NCBI GenBank assembly: GCA_029210985.1
Contig: JARGFR010000014.1
Coordinates: 1-33,537 of the forward strand
Direction of reading: 5' to 3'
DNA length: 33,537 bases
From: Spirochaetaceae bacterium
GTDB lineage: Bacteria > Spirochaetota > Spirochaetia > DSM-2461
Shown: positions 33,057-33,537 of the stretch, in pieces
How positions within the stretch are numbered: the first letter of the stretch is position 1
Layout of the letters: each line of letters starts with the position of its first letter
Made by a program: the position numbers and the translations under genes
Notes under the pieces: model-generated
The model's input: the letters and a program-made list of their open reading frames with translations, nothing else
Database searches by the model: none
Told to the model about the DNA's origin: nothing

Positions 33057-33537
33057 TCGGGCGATATTTCGGAAGTGGAATTTCCCTTGTCGAAGATACT
33101 CGCTTCGGTCTCCATCTCCAGTGGTTCGCCGCGGAAGACGAAGGTCGGACAGAGGATCCGACGGAAAGGAAGATCCGCAAGGCCCGGGAGGAGGGCAAGG
33201 TGGCCAAATCCGGGGATATTACCTCGGCCATCGTCATGCTGTTCGGGTTGGTGACCCTTATGGCCTTTTCGGGTAATCTGATTCGGATTACGGCGGATAT
33301 GCTCCGGTTCTTCATTTCTACGGCCACCGCCGAAAGCCGGAATTCCTATGCGGCTCTGGCCGCCGTGGGAAATTATCTCATCCGGCTCATCACTCCGGTA
33401 ATGTCAGTGTGTTTTATCGCCGCGTTCCTGGGGAATGTGCTTCAAGTCGGATTCTTGTTTTCCACCAAGCCCATCACACCGGATTTCAGTAAGATTGCGC
33501 CGAATTTCGGTAAGTGGGCTCAGAAGTCCTTCTTCTC
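33053..33537 (+). CDS. flhB: Flagellar export switch protein FlhB (3' end outside window)
   Basis: FlhB controls which substrates the export gate accepts. ATG 33053 overlaps the fliR stop, and 161 codons are in the window. After about 25 variable residues comes EDEGRTEDPTERKIRKAREEGKVAKSGDI with the EDPT signature, then the first membrane helices (AIVMLFGLVTLMAFSG; ITPVMSVCFIAAFLGNVLQVG) and FSTKPITPDFSKIAPN. The autocleaving NPTH site lies beyond the right edge. In relatives flhA and flhF follow. Confidence 0.95.
   Translation, partial: MIGRYFGSGISLVEDTRFGLHLQWFAAEDEGRTEDPTERKIRKAREEGKVAKSGDITSAIVMLFGLVTLMAFSGNLIRITADMLRFFISTATAESRNSYAALAAVGNYLIRLITPVMSVCFIAAFLGNVLQVGFLFSTKPITPDFSKIAPNFGKWAQKSFF

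Overview
This window is a conserved housekeeping and motility region of a spirochaete of moderate GC content (roughly 55% by eye). Three things point to that phylum. The gene order mraZ-rsmH-ftsL-murF-mraY-ftsW-ftsQ-ftsA-ftsZ-(xer)-TPR-dprA-(xer)-hslV-hslU-flgB...flhB matches the order I remember from Treponema and Borrelia. A gene for FlbB, the spirochaete periplasmic flagellar collar protein, lies between fliJ and fliK. The hook protein FlgE has a spirochaete-like NLDKR segment. I cannot name the genus; the base composition excludes an AT-rich Borrelia.

Left edge (1-937). The first ~85 bases are AT-rich (29 G/C of 85) and encode, on the minus strand, a piece of an alanyl-tRNA synthetase. 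At 86-107 this merges into the 3' part of a GH57 glucan-branching-type enzyme on the plus strand. The 22 shared bases read correctly in both genes, which looks like a chimeric assembly join at a contig end. A STAS-domain protein follows, convergent with the GH57 gene.

Division block (1124-10534). A sigma-70-type promoter and an array of MraZ boxes with 10-bp period precede mraZ. The genes are then packed with 4-nt overlaps. This is a reduced dcw cluster: ftsI, murC, murD, murE and murG are absent. ftsZ is followed by a XerD-type recombinase.

Bridge block (10542-15063). It holds a TPR lipoprotein, dprA, a XerC-type recombinase, and the HslV/HslU peptidase-unfoldase pair.

Flagellar block (15141-33537, running off the right edge). 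The order is flgB flgC fliE fliF fliG fliH fliI fliJ flbB fliK flgD flgE flbD motA motB [small ORF] fliL fliM fliN/Y fliO fliP fliQ fliR flhB. It encodes the rod, MS-ring, switch, export ATPase and export gate, hook, and stator of the periplasmic flagellum. RNA hairpins without U-tracts lie in the fliE-fliF and flgE-flbD gaps.

Every gene from mraZ to flhB is on the plus strand with almost no spacing and no convincing intrinsic terminator, so septum formation, chromosome-dimer resolution, proteolysis and flagellum assembly are physically, and perhaps transcriptionally, linked. I saw no tRNA, rRNA, CRISPR, insertion sequence or prophage, and no gene-free stretch longer than 300 bases. I did not find a wholly new system. 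The most notable details are the loss of the FlgE cross-linking cysteine, the MraZ operator overlapping the mraZ start, a probable CTG start of fliO, a 30-codon ORF between motB and fliL, the intra-operon hairpins, and the chimeric left end.
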